Positions 28,240-37,761 of a stretch of DNA of 64,000 bases are shown piece by piece; within the stretch, counting starts at the first letter, position 1; every line of letters starts with the position of its first letter. The notes below the pieces were generated by a model. The model saw only the letters and a list, made by a program, of their open reading frames with translations. It was not told the DNA's origin and searched no databases. The stretch covers positions 310,001 to 374,000 of the forward strand of contig JADJWV010000001.1 in assembly GCA_016716185.1 (NCBI GenBank), in the 5' to 3' direction. Source of the DNA: Saprospiraceae bacterium. GTDB lineage: Bacteria; Bacteroidota; Bacteroidia; Chitinophagales; Saprospiraceae. The translations under genes were made by a program, and so were the position numbers.

Positions 28240-28274
28240 GTGAACAGCCTTTGTTGAAAATTAAGGCCGTTCAC
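28240..28274 (+). terminator. Hairpin after the peptide array
   Basis: GTGAACAGCC (28240-28249) and GGCCGTTCAC (28265-28274) form a 10-bp stem with one G-T pair around a 15-base loop, directly after the last peptide. There is no clear T-run, so it may act as a 3' stabiliser or a weak terminator. The minus-strand queD-like gene ends just beyond it. Confidence 0.5.
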
Positions 28275-28305
28275 TTATAAATAAGATAGTCTAACACTTA
28301 TAGTC

Positions 28306-28755
28306 TCAGACCTGATCTTCTTTCCTCCATTCCGCAAAGGAATTAATTGTTTCGTCTAATCGAATCGCAACCAGTTCGAGTTCTGAAGGTAGTTCCTTCT
28401 GAATAAGATTCTTAAACAACAACAGAAGATTTTCACAGGTTGGCTGTTTATCCATTACTACCAGACTTTTGTAGGAAGTAGATATGCTGTTTATCAAATT
28501 TCTGTCTTCGCGATCCGATAAAACCAATGCATGGTCATACTTACTCAGAATACAGCTTTCCACAATTTTTTTCAGCAATGCAAAGTCGAAAACCATTCCG
28601 TCTTTTGGACTTTCGGGTTTATAGAGCACCGGACCCAAAATGCTGAGATAAAGCCGGTAAGTATGGCCATGAATATTTTTACAAGGTCCATCATACCCAT
28701 ACAGTGCATGGGCCATATCGAATACAAATCTCCTCGTCAGACGGATTTTTTCCAT
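28306..28755 (-). CDS. 6-carboxy-tetrahydropterin / 6-pyruvoyl-tetrahydropterin synthase family protein
   Basis: The protein has 149 residues. FDMAHALYGYDGPCKNIHGHTY holds the zinc-binding histidines and the catalytic Cys of the PTPS/QueD family. KYDHALVL gives the catalytic His-Asp region, and RLDETINSFAEW the substrate-anchoring Glu. QueD acts in queuosine synthesis; PTPS-like members make pterin cofactors. Its position 3 bp after hppD on the same strand could also fit a tetrahydropterin role linked to aromatic amino-acid hydroxylation, but this is inference from context. Confidence 0.88.
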   Translation of the reverse strand: MEKIRLTRRFVFDMAHALYGYDGPCKNIHGHTYRLYLSILGPVLYKPESPKDGMVFDFALLKKIVESCILSKYDHALVLSDREDRNLINSISTSYKSLVVMDKQPTCENLLLLFKNLIQKELPSELELVAIRLDETINSFAEWRKEDQV

Positions 28756-28758
28756 GCT

Positions 28759-29910
28759 TTAAAGCGTACCTCTTTTTCTTTGTTCTTCTTCTATGCTTTC
28801 AAACAGGGCTTTAAAATTTCCTTTTCCAAAAGATTTTGCTCCTTTCCTCTGAATGATTTCAAAAAACAATGTGGGCCTGTCTTCAATTGGTTTGGTAAAT
28901 ATTTGAAGCAGGTAGCCGTCTTCATCGCGATCGACCATGATGCCAAGACTTCGGAGCTCCTCGAGGTCTTCTTCGATCTTTCCAACCCGGTCTGCAACAG
29001 TTTCGTAATAGTTTCCGGGAACATATAAAAATTCCAATCCTCTTTTTCTCATTTCACTCACTGTAAACCGGATATCATCTGTTGCAACGGCGATGTGCTG
29101 ACACCCGGCCCCTTTATAAAAATCGAGATACTCTTCTATTTGTGATTTTTTTAATCCCTGGGCGGGTTCGTTGATTGGAAACTTGATCCGTCCGTTTCCA
29201 TTGGTCATCACCTTGCTCATCAAGGCCGTATATTTTGTAGAAATGTCTTTATCGTCAAAAGTCACGAGGTTTGCAAACCCCATAACTTCTTCGTAAAATT
29301 TTGCCCAAAGATTCATACCGCCTAATTCGACATTACCAACCATATGATCGATGTACTTGAGTCCCGTTGCGCCCGGACGGTATTCCGGATTCCACGCTTT
29401 GTAACCCGGCATAAATATCCCATGGTAATCTTTGCGCTCAATAAACAAATGCACCGTGTCACCATAGGTATGAATTCCCGATTTTACGATCTCTCCGTTC
29501 TCATCTGCAATTCTTACCGGTTCGAGAAATGGCCGGGCACCTCTGGACACTGTTTCTTCGTATGCTTTTTGCGCATCGTCGACCCATAGTGCTATATACT
29601 TAATGCCATCGCCGTGAATGCGGATATGATGGGAAATTTCACTATCCGGATCAAATGGGGTCGTCAATACCAATCTGATTTTTCCCTGACTCAGCACATA
29701 GGATGTACGATCCCTGTTTCCGGTTTCCAATCCTGAATATGCCAAGGGTTGAAATCCAAATGCCGTTTGATAATAATGTGCAGCTTGTTTTGCATTTCCA
29801 ACATAGAGCTCCACAAAATCTGTCCCGTTGATCGGCAAAAAATCCTGTGCTTTTTCAAAAACTTTTTCGCCTGAATAATTATAATTCTGAACAGTTGTTA
29901 GGTCCTTCAT
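28759..29910 (-). CDS. hppD: 4-hydroxyphenylpyruvate dioxygenase
   Basis: The protein has 383 residues, a normal length. It converts 4-hydroxyphenylpyruvate to homogentisate with Fe(II) in tyrosine breakdown. Two VOC modules are visible, and the metal ligands sit in YIDHMVGNV (His), CQHIAVATDDI (His) and LFFEIIQRKG (Glu). The C-terminal GAKSFGKGNFKALFESIE helix, which gates the active site, is complete. It is downstream of hmgA, 24 bp away, so they form a catabolic operon. Confidence 0.97.
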   Translation of the reverse strand: MKDLTTVQNYNYSGEKVFEKAQDFLPINGTDFVELYVGNAKQAAHYYQTAFGFQPLAYSGLETGNRDRTSYVLSQGKIRLVLTTPFDPDSEISHHIRIHGDGIKYIALWVDDAQKAYEETVSRGARPFLEPVRIADENGEIVKSGIHTYGDTVHLFIERKDYHGIFMPGYKAWNPEYRPGATGLKYIDHMVGNVELGGMNLWAKFYEEVMGFANLVTFDDKDISTKYTALMSKVMTNGNGRIKFPINEPAQGLKKSQIEEYLDFYKGAGCQHIAVATDDIRFTVSEMRKRGLEFLYVPGNYYETVADRVGKIEEDLEELRSLGIMVDRDEDGYLLQIFTKPIEDRPTLFFEIIQRKGAKSFGKGNFKALFESIEEEQRKRGTL

Positions 29911-29934
29911 AACATTTCAATTTAAATTTAATAA

Positions 29935-31113
29935 TCAGTTATATGATTGCAGCGGCTCGGTTAACCAGGATTTATAATAATCTTTCACTTCGTACTGCAA
30001 AGCTGCATTTGTGATTTGAACCGGACTGAAGGGATCGATCATCACGGCCAGTTCTTTTGTTTCCTTCTTTCCAATACTGCGTTCAATAGCTCCCGGATGA
30101 GGACCATGCGGAATGCCTGCCGGATGGAGGGTAAGCTGTCCTTTTTGAATATTATTTCTGCTCATAAAGTCACCATCGACATAATACAGGATCTCGTCTG
30201 AATCGATGTTGCTGTGGTGATAGGGCGCGGGGATGGCTTCGGGATGATAATCGTATAATCGGGGAACAAAAGAACAAACCACAAATCCAGCTGCTTCAAA
30301 CTGCTGGTGAATCGGCGGTGGCATATGGATCCTTCCGGTAATGGGTTCGAAATTAAAAATGGACATGCCGAAAGGATATTGATAGCCGTCCCAGCCAACC
30401 ACATCAAATGGGTGATTGGCATACACAAAAGGATACATCATTGCTCTTTTCTTGATGCGCAGATGAAATTCTCCTTCGATATCATACGTTTCCAGATTTT
30501 CCGGCAATTTGAAGTCCCTTTCGCAGAATGGTGAGTGCTCCAGATATTGCCCCATCTGATTCCGATAGCGGGATGGAGTCCTGATTGGACTCTTGGACTC
30601 CAGGATCAACAACCTGTTGTCGTCATCATTAAAAATCATCTGATATATCGTTCCTCGTGGAATGATCAGATAATCGCCATACTCAAAAGAAACAGATCCA
30701 TAACTCGTTTTTAAAAGTCCGGAACCTTTATGGATAAATATCATCTCGTCCGCGTCGGCGTTCTTAAAAAAATAAGAATCCATCGATTTTGCAGGCGCCG
30801 CTAAACTCAAAGCAAGTTGGTCATTCAGGAAAAGGCAGGTTCTGCTTTCCAGATAATCTTCTTTTGGCTCGAGCTGGAACCCTTGAAAACTCATGGCCTG
30901 CAGGTTATCGACCACTGCAATTTCCGGTTTGACAGACCAGGGTTTACCTATTTGTCTGACTCTTGTTGGTGGTTTAAGATGATAAACCAGAGAAGATGTC
31001 GACGAAAAGCCTTCGGTGCCAAATAATTCTTCGTGGTACAACTGCCCATCCGGCTGGCGGTAAACAGTATGTCTCTTTTGCGGAATCCTTCCCAGACGAT
31101 GATAAACTGACAT
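29935..31113 (-). CDS. hmgA: Homogentisate 1,2-dioxygenase
   Basis: The protein has 392 residues. It opens the homogentisate ring, the step after HppD. The N-terminal half is a cupin sandwich (GDYLIIPRGTIYQM), and the C-terminal half holds the Fe-site region (VVCSFVPRLYDYHPEAIPAPYHHSNIDSDEI with the His/Glu ligands) and HPAGIPHGPHPGAIE. It is somewhat shorter than the 430-residue proteobacterial enzymes, as is usual for the short bacterial clade. It is the first gene of the minus-strand operon hmgA-hppD-queD-like. Confidence 0.93.
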   Translation of the reverse strand: MSVYHRLGRIPQKRHTVYRQPDGQLYHEELFGTEGFSSTSSLVYHLKPPTRVRQIGKPWSVKPEIAVVDNLQAMSFQGFQLEPKEDYLESRTCLFLNDQLALSLAAPAKSMDSYFFKNADADEMIFIHKGSGLLKTSYGSVSFEYGDYLIIPRGTIYQMIFNDDDNRLLILESKSPIRTPSRYRNQMGQYLEHSPFCERDFKLPENLETYDIEGEFHLRIKKRAMMYPFVYANHPFDVVGWDGYQYPFGMSIFNFEPITGRIHMPPPIHQQFEAAGFVVCSFVPRLYDYHPEAIPAPYHHSNIDSDEILYYVDGDFMSRNNIQKGQLTLHPAGIPHGPHPGAIERSIGKKETKELAVMIDPFSPVQITNAALQYEVKDYYKSWLTEPLQSYN

Positions 31114-31250
31114 GGTTTTAGATTATTCCGACAAAAAAACTCAATATGAAATCTAAATGTGGTGATTGCCGTCATAAAAACTGTTGATATATATCAACAT
31201 GTCTTTTGTTTACCGGAAATACAGACAAAATTTTTAATTTAGCTTTATTA

Positions 31251-33362
31251 ATGAATAGACTTTTGTATTTCAGCCTGGCCAAAGTTTATCGCATTCAATT
31301 GGCGATTTTGATTTTGTTATTTCATGTCTCGCATTCGGCCATCGCCCAAAATGAATACCCCATCGAAGTTGATTCTTTCCTGCAGCTGGCTAAAACAACA
31401 GATAACAATGCTTTAAAAGCAAAATATTACAACGCAATTTCATTCCTTTTAATCGAATATAATCCTGTTGAAGGGATTGCATTTGCGCAAAAAGCGCTGG
31501 ATATTGCAAAAACAGCCCAAAGCCCTGAGACGGTAGCCAATGCATACAACAATTTGGCCAACAATCATGCCTATTTAGCAAACTTCGATTCGTCAAGATG
31601 GTATTACCACCAGGCGCTTGTGGTATACGAGGAGACATCTAATCAGAAAGGAACTGCCGATGTCCTTGGGAATATTGGACAAATAGACTATTATATTTCT
31701 GATTTCGAGAATGCCCTGATGCACTTTTTTCGTTCGCTTGAAATTTTTGAAAAATTAGAGAACAAGGCTGGCAAAGCCAATACATACACTTCGATTGGCA
31801 ATGTGTATATGGAACAAAAGCAATTTGACCAAGCGCTAAAATATGATTCCCTTTCATTGTATTATTATAAGGAAATCGGCGATATTTCAGGCGAAGCACT
31901 GGTCTACGGAAACCTGGCCAATATTTTCGAAGATATGGGTCAACGTGAGCAAGCTATTAAATGCTATGAAATGGCCATTTCAATTTATGAAAAACTTAAA
32001 CAAAATTCAGGGCTTGGCAGAAATCTGTCAAATCTCTCCACCCTTTACCAAAACGTAAAGGATTATGTTAAATCGCTTGAATTATTAAACCGCGCTTTTG
32101 AATGCTTTTCAAAAATCAATTATGGTGAAGGCCTGGTCCTGACTACCGGAAATATTGGTATCAGTTATTTGCTAAGCTACAAATACAGGAATAAGCCGGA
32201 TTCTGTGATATCCCTTTTGCCTGGAAATTCCACTTATCTTTTAAAACAAGCGGAGCGCTACCTCCTCAAATGCGTTGAATGGGGCCGCGAATTGAATATG
32301 CTCAATTCTGTATCATTTTTTTCAAAGGAACTTGCTTTGGTATATGAGCAACTAAATGATTTTCCAAATGCTTTTAAATTTCTATCCATCCATCATGAAA
32401 CAAAAGATAGTGTATTCAGTGCAGAAAGTAAAGTAAAAATTGAAAATTTGACTACAGAACGAGAACTGGCTTTGAAAAACAAACAAATTGAAATCGACAA
32501 ACTTGCGGTTGAGAAAAAAAGGAATGAACGTATTTATTTTATTTTAGGAATTTGTTTATTGTTGTTTGCTGTTCTTTTTATTTACAGGAATTACAGGAAT
32601 CAAAAGCACTCCAACATAATATTATCTGATCTGAACTTGCAAATTGAAGGAAGTCATTTGGAACTTGAACAAAAAAACAAGGATTTAAAAATCACATTAT
32701 CTGAATTACGGGAAACCCAAGATCAACTTATCCAATCTGAAAAACAAAAAGAAAATGCAATCTTACGTAGCAAGATATCGCAAGATATTCACGACGACAT
32801 CAGCTCTGGATTAACAAAAATATCATGGCTTGCTGAATCTCTTAAAATCAAAAATAATATAAGTCTGGATCTGAATCTTGTTGAAAAAATAAATATGTTT
32901 TCAAGAGAATCCGTCACCAAACTCGGAGAAATAATATGGTCGACCAATCCCGAAAGAGATGACCTTAACAGCCTTCTGTCTTATACGCGAACCTTTCTTT
33001 ACAAATATCTCGAGGATACCGGTTTTCAATACCAAATCGATTTCCCGGAACCAATTCCTCATATACAGCTCAACCCGGAACTTCGAAGAAATTTGTTTCT
33101 GGTTTTCAAAGAATGTGTTCATAATGCTGTCAAATACAGCAAAGGAAACTTAATTAAAATCGGACTGCAAATCAATAATAATACATTTGAGTTTGAAATA
33201 TCGGATAACGGTACCGGGATGGGCGATGCTGAAATTAAAGGTAGTGGAAATGGATTAATAAATATGCAAAAAAGGATGGCTGCTGTGGGAGGTAATGTCC
33301 GCTTTGAATCTTCCTTTGAAAAAGGTACGCGTGTTTTTTTTAATGGAATATTTTATGTTTAA
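31251..33362 (+). CDS. TPR-sensor histidine kinase 1 (HisKA_3 type)
   Basis: The start chosen is the ATG at 31251 (MNRLLYFSLAK), giving a signal peptide that ends SAIAQ. About 380 residues of tetratricopeptide repeats follow, outside the inner membrane by prediction. One membrane helix (IYFILGICLLLFAVLFIY), a coiled coil, the HisKA_3 box with the phospho-accepting His (SQDIHDDISSGLT) and an HATPase domain (NAVKYS, ISDNGTGMG, GSGNGLINMQKRM) complete the kinase. NarL-type kinases pair with LuxR-type regulators, and one lies at 48494. A second paralog follows after 36 bp. TPR modules often bind peptides, so sensing of the exported tetrapeptides is a reasonable hypothesis. Confidence 0.9.
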   Translation: MNRLLYFSLAKVYRIQLAILILLFHVSHSAIAQNEYPIEVDSFLQLAKTTDNNALKAKYYNAISFLLIEYNPVEGIAFAQKALDIAKTAQSPETVANAYNNLANNHAYLANFDSSRWYYHQALVVYEETSNQKGTADVLGNIGQIDYYISDFENALMHFFRSLEIFEKLENKAGKANTYTSIGNVYMEQKQFDQALKYDSLSLYYYKEIGDISGEALVYGNLANIFEDMGQREQAIKCYEMAISIYEKLKQNSGLGRNLSNLSTLYQNVKDYVKSLELLNRAFECFSKINYGEGLVLTTGNIGISYLLSYKYRNKPDSVISLLPGNSTYLLKQAERYLLKCVEWGRELNMLNSVSFFSKELALVYEQLNDFPNAFKFLSIHHETKDSVFSAESKVKIENLTTERELALKNKQIEIDKLAVEKKRNERIYFILGICLLLFAVLFIYRNYRNQKHSNIILSDLNLQIEGSHLELEQKNKDLKITLSELRETQDQLIQSEKQKENAILRSKISQDIHDDISSGLTKISWLAESLKIKNNISLDLNLVEKINMFSRESVTKLGEIIWSTNPERDDLNSLLSYTRTFLYKYLEDTGFQYQIDFPEPIPHIQLNPELRRNLFLVFKECVHNAVKYSKGNLIKIGLQINNNTFEFEISDNGTGMGDAEIKGSGNGLINMQKRMAAVGGNVRFESSFEKGTRVFFNGIFYV

Positions 33363-33398
33363 AAATAAATCGGGATCATCAATTTTCCCTTATATATA

Positions 33399-35492
33399 AT
33401 GAAATTCAAGCACACTGGATTCCGGAACGTTTTTATTATTCTTCACATTCTTGTGGCCTGCCTGGTCTGTGCTCAAAATCCCAGACAAGTAAAAATTGAT
33501 TCTTTTATCCAATTGATCGAAACCACAGACAACCCTTCCATGAAGCCACAATATCTGAATGCCATAGCACAATTGTATTTAGAATTGGATCCAAAAAAAG
33601 GAATTGAATATTCAGAACAAGCGATATCAACGGCCATTGTTCTAAAAGACTCTAATGAACTGGCCATCGCTTATTCCAATTTAGCAAGCAATTTCGGAAT
33701 GGTCGCTGAACTTGATAAAAGTCTTTCCAATTTTGAAATAGCAAAATCTTATTACCAGGCTTTGGCCAATAAAAAAGGCCTCGCCGATGTTTTCAGCAAC
33801 ATGGGTATGATTCTTTATATGAAAGGAAATTTTGCAGATGCACTTGAAAATCTTTTTACTGCATTACCGATCTATGAAGAAATCGACAACAAATTAGGAC
33901 GTTTAAATTCCTATACTGCGGTTGGTAATATTTACATGCAACTTAAAGACTACAATAAGGCTTTAGATTACGATTCTTTGGGATTAAAGCTGGCAGAAGA
34001 ATTAATGAACGAAACAAGCATCGCTTTGATCAGCGGCAATATTGCAAACATTTACTCGAATTCCGGTGATACGACCCGCGCTATCAGGGGACTGCAAAAA
34101 GCTATTGCCATTTATGCAAAACAGGAAAATAAATTCGGACTTGGCAGAAACCTGTTAAACCTCGCAATTATATATCAGCAACAAAAGGATTTCAATAATT
34201 CAACGCAAATCTTTCATAAGTCTCTCGAATGCTTTCAATTGGTTAACTACTCCGAAGGCATTGGATATGCCGCCGGAAATCTTGGAAAAAGCTATTTCCT
34301 GAGTGTAAAATACTGGAATAAACCCGATAGCATAAAAAGTCTTCCACAAACAACCCGGCTTGAGGCCATTAACAATGCAGAAAAATACCTGAAAGCCGGC
34401 ATACGGGTTTTTCAGGAAATACAAAATCAGGAAATATTGAATCAATTTTACAAAACAATTGCTGAATTTTACCAAACTCAAAACGACTTCAAAAATGCGC
34501 TCCATTACTTGAAATTGCATCACCTGGCTAAAGATTCCATTGCTCATAGTGAAAGTAAAATTAAAATTGAGAAACTGACTACAGAACGAGAACTGGCTTT
34601 GAAAAACAAACAAATTGAAATCGACAAGCTTGCCGTAGAGAAAAAGAGAAATGAACGGGCGTATTTTATCATTGGATTGGTTTTATTATCGATTGCGTCT
34701 ATTTTTATTTACAGGAACTATAGCAATCAAAAACAGTCTAACCTGTTGCTGTCTGCGCTGAACTTACAAATACAAAGCAGCAATAAGGAGCTTGATCAAA
34801 AGAATCAACACCTGTTTCTTACCTTGAACGAATTAAAAGAAACCCAGGATCAACTCATACAGTCTGAAAAACAAAAAGAGAATGCTGTTTTGCGAAGTAA
34901 AATCTCACAAGATATTCACGATGATATCAGTTCAGGACTCACAAAGATTTCCTGGTTGGCTGAATCGCTCAAATTGAAGTCTTCCGGTATGATTCCTGAA
35001 TTGTCTGTCGTCGATAAAATAAATACTTATTCGAGGGAAGCTGTCCTTAAGTTGGGTGAGATCATCTGGTCAACCAATCCTGAACGGGATAATCTCCCCA
35101 GCCTTCTTAGCTATATGCGAACTTTTATAAACCGTTTTTTGGAAGATTCTGAAATCAAATGTACCATAACGTTTCCAGATCCGATTCCCGACGTCGCTCT
35201 AAATCCTGAATTACGACGAAATCTGTTTCTGGTTTTTAAAGAAGCCACTCACAATTGCTTTAAATACAGCAAGGCCAGTGAACTGCAGGTAAACTTTTCT
35301 TTAGACGGCGATACATTTACCATGCAATTGACAGACAATGGAATCGGTTTTCAACACGGTGAGCTCCAGGGCAGCGGAAACGGCTTGCGAAATATGGAAA
35401 AAAGAATGCAAAATGTTGGTGCTTCATTTCAATTGGATTCAATTTCGGGGAAAGGAACTTCGCTGAAATTTGAAGGGAGAATATTTTCCTGA
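33399..35492 (+). CDS. TPR-sensor histidine kinase 2 (paralog of 31251)
   Basis: The protein has 697 residues with the same architecture: signal peptide (ILVACLVCAQ), TPR ectodomain, one helix, coiled coil, HisKA_3 (SQDIHDDISSGLTKISWLAESLK) and HATPase (LTDNGIGFQHGE, GSGNGLRNMEKRM). The kinase core and the stalk are highly similar to kinase 1, with a 52-nt identical block in the stalk (34576-34627 and 32449-32500), while the TPR regions are more divergent. This suggests duplication with change of ligand range. It lies upstream of the synthetase operon but separated by that operon's own promoter motif. Confidence 0.9.
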   Translation: MKFKHTGFRNVFIILHILVACLVCAQNPRQVKIDSFIQLIETTDNPSMKPQYLNAIAQLYLELDPKKGIEYSEQAISTAIVLKDSNELAIAYSNLASNFGMVAELDKSLSNFEIAKSYYQALANKKGLADVFSNMGMILYMKGNFADALENLFTALPIYEEIDNKLGRLNSYTAVGNIYMQLKDYNKALDYDSLGLKLAEELMNETSIALISGNIANIYSNSGDTTRAIRGLQKAIAIYAKQENKFGLGRNLLNLAIIYQQQKDFNNSTQIFHKSLECFQLVNYSEGIGYAAGNLGKSYFLSVKYWNKPDSIKSLPQTTRLEAINNAEKYLKAGIRVFQEIQNQEILNQFYKTIAEFYQTQNDFKNALHYLKLHHLAKDSIAHSESKIKIEKLTTERELALKNKQIEIDKLAVEKKRNERAYFIIGLVLLSIASIFIYRNYSNQKQSNLLLSALNLQIQSSNKELDQKNQHLFLTLNELKETQDQLIQSEKQKENAVLRSKISQDIHDDISSGLTKISWLAESLKLKSSGMIPELSVVDKINTYSREAVLKLGEIIWSTNPERDNLPSLLSYMRTFINRFLEDSEIKCTITFPDPIPDVALNPELRRNLFLVFKEATHNCFKYSKASELQVNFSLDGDTFTMQLTDNGIGFQHGELQGSGNGLRNMEKRMQNVGASFQLDSISGKGTSLKFEGRIFS

Positions 35493-35515
35493 TCATCGTT
35501 TGTCGTCCTGTTCAG

Positions 35516-35564
35516 ATATCTACTTTCATGTGATGTTCAACTTTATCGCTTTTTAGCAATTTTG
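35516..35564 (+). promoter_or_regulatory. Shared regulon motif plus -7 box for the synthetase-exporter operon
   Basis: ATATCTACTTTCATGTGAT (35516-35534), then 22 bp, then CAATTTTG (35557-35564), a one-mismatch TAnnTTTG box. The synthetase start is 46 bp further. It differs from the array motif only in its first base. Confidence 0.75.
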
Positions 35565-35610
35565 CTTTCCGGTTGAACCGTTCTTCTTAACTTTAACGAA
35601 CTCTTCTTCA

Positions 35611-37761
35611 ATGAACAGATTTTTTGCAATTATTAAAGGTTCTATCCCGTTTGACGAGCATCCCTTATGCTGGCAGCGATTTCAGTCCAGGTTTCCCAAA
35701 CAATTTTCAACCGGCAGCTTTCATTCCGGAAGTCTGATAGAAATATGGGGGGATTTTCACAGGGCAACCGGGACTGACGGACAGGAACTTTATCTGGTTG
35801 GTGAAATTTATGAAGCTCCGGGATTCCAAGTATCTCAGGACGGTATAAATTATCAGGAATTGACTAACTTTTTACTTTCGGCCATCATCAATAAGGGTTG
35901 GAGTTCACTCGACCAGCTGAATGGGCGTTTTACGCTGATCTATATGCAGCCTGGTCAACAGGTCGTCTCTGTTCGATCAGATCACATGGGCATTCAGCAA
36001 TGTTACTATCACCAGGGCCGGGATTTTTTATTACTTGGTTCAGAAATTAAATACTTTTTCAACCATCCTCTTTGCCCATCTCAAATCGATTGGGTACAAT
36101 CCTTAAAAAGACCCATTCCTTTTGTGGTTCTGGATGGCGAACGGAACTACAATGCCTGGTTTAAAGGAATCGACATGTTGCAGGAAGGACATCAGATGGA
36201 TTATGACAGAAAAAAACACAAACTAACAACTGTTCGTTATTGGGATCCTTATAAGTCCGTTATGAACAACTCGTGGAATTCTTCCCGCCAGATCATGGAG
36301 TCTTACATGGAGCTGCTGGATGATTCTGTGCGGATCCGGTTGGGCAATGGAACTCAGGCTTATTCTTTTCTTAGCGGAGGCCTCGATTCGTCTGTGATCT
36401 GTGCCCTGGCCAATAAATACAAAGCTCTGGATACCTTTTCCATTGTCAGTCAAACTACATTGCTGGAGGGGACATCCGATTTCTGCGACCGTCTGGCGAA
36501 AGACCTGAACTTTAACAACAAGCAGTTTCTCATTCCCTACAACAATCTTTTACTGGATGTTGCATTATGGAAAAAAAGGATCTGGCGCGCTGAATCCCCT
36601 TATGCACATACTGACAGTCTGACTAAAACATTGCTGCATTATGCCATTGGTAAGTATCATGGAGATGTACCCTATGTGTTGACCGGTACCGGCAGCGATC
36701 AGCTGAACGGAGGGCTCACCCGTTGGATCGTAAATGATCCCGAAAACGCAGAAGAAAAATGGCCGCAACTTGCTGAGGCCATTTACCGCGAAGAAATTAA
36801 AAACGCCATTCAGGAAAAACATCCCGTTCTTTTTAATTGCAAACATTATTTCAGGAAAAATTTTATCAGCTCGTTATCCGAATACCAACTCGAACCGGTT
36901 CTTTTTCACTACTATCTTAAAAGCAATGTTTACATCAACCAGTTTACCTTGCAATGGGATGAAAACAGAGCAGCTTCTCATCACAAAAGAAGTGTCCGAT
37001 ATCCTTTTTTAGATTACCGCTTTCTCCCTTTTATTGCCGGTATTCCCGAAGAATTTCACAAGGATTTGTTTTACGATAAAGAGATCCTGCGACACCCTGG
37101 ACCTGCATATCTTCCCGATTATATTTTAAATAAACCGAAAGCGCCGGCGCTCACTGGCCCTTATGACAAACGCGCCGTAATGTACCGGTTTTTACTTGAG
37201 CAGGATAATCACAAGCTGATCGCTGAGGCACTCGAAAAAAACAGCGATATCATAGACATCGATAAACTGCTGTTGGACTTCGAAGAAATAAAATATCAAA
37301 ATCAACCTGTGAAATTCGAATACCTCATGCACGTGATCAATCTGGGTTTACTGGAACTTCTTCCCGGGCAGGATGAATCTGAGCTGGACATGGAAACAGA
37401 TCTCGACGCTGCAATTGAAATGATGTATCCATGGTCCGCTGCTTCCGCACAATCCTGCAAGAACAAATTAAATATTCTCGAGGAAGCCGATATGCTTGAA
37501 CTTCAGCTTTCTTTTGCACCTCAATGTTCCGTGGTTCAGGATATACTCCAAAAGAAATTTTATATCGTCAAAGACGAAATTCTGATTTATGAATTAGACG
37601 AATCCCAACAAGATTGGTTTTGTTTCATAAACCATATTGACAATTTGAAATCATGCAATTCCATACTTTCAGAATTGGATATTCACTTTGAATCCATCAG
37701 AGATCATTTCTACCTCTGTATCCGCGAAAAAATTCTTCAGCTCAGCCACCAGACCTCATGA
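35611..37761 (+). CDS. Asparagine synthetase-like ATP-dependent peptide-modifying enzyme, with a possible C-terminal RRE
   Basis: The protein has 716 residues. An Ntn-like domain (about 1-210) starts MNRFF with no Cys at position 2, so glutamine hydrolysis is not expected, as in lasso-peptide cyclases. The synthetase domain keeps the PP-loop SGGLDSS (255-261) and GTGSDQLNGG (359-368). The last 80 residues (KKFYIVKDEILIYEL, then three helices) resemble a PqqD-like recognition element, though only by pattern. The gene overlaps the C39 exporter by four bases (ATGA) and shares its promoter motif with the peptide genes. No precursor contains Asp or Glu, so a lasso-type side-chain ring is excluded; activation of the C-terminal carboxylate is the likely chemistry. 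An unrelated amidotransferase role remains possible. Confidence 0.8.
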   Translation: MNRFFAIIKGSIPFDEHPLCWQRFQSRFPKQFSTGSFHSGSLIEIWGDFHRATGTDGQELYLVGEIYEAPGFQVSQDGINYQELTNFLLSAIINKGWSSLDQLNGRFTLIYMQPGQQVVSVRSDHMGIQQCYYHQGRDFLLLGSEIKYFFNHPLCPSQIDWVQSLKRPIPFVVLDGERNYNAWFKGIDMLQEGHQMDYDRKKHKLTTVRYWDPYKSVMNNSWNSSRQIMESYMELLDDSVRIRLGNGTQAYSFLSGGLDSSVICALANKYKALDTFSIVSQTTLLEGTSDFCDRLAKDLNFNNKQFLIPYNNLLLDVALWKKRIWRAESPYAHTDSLTKTLLHYAIGKYHGDVPYVLTGTGSDQLNGGLTRWIVNDPENAEEKWPQLAEAIYREEIKNAIQEKHPVLFNCKHYFRKNFISSLSEYQLEPVLFHYYLKSNVYINQFTLQWDENRAASHHKRSVRYPFLDYRFLPFIAGIPEEFHKDLFYDKEILRHPGPAYLPDYILNKPKAPALTGPYDKRAVMYRFLLEQDNHKLIAEALEKNSDIIDIDKLLLDFEEIKYQNQPVKFEYLMHVINLGLLELLPGQDESELDMETDLDAAIEMMYPWSAASAQSCKNKLNILEEADMLELQLSFAPQCSVVQDILQKKFYIVKDEILIYELDESQQDWFCFINHIDNLKSCNSILSELDIHFESIRDHFYLCIREKILQLSHQTS

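Noticed and set aside
35611..37761. Lasso-peptide system (B-protein cyclase)
   Set aside because: No precursor has Asp or Glu for the isopeptide bond, the tails are only four residues long, and no transglutaminase-type leader protease is present; a C39 exporter is found instead.
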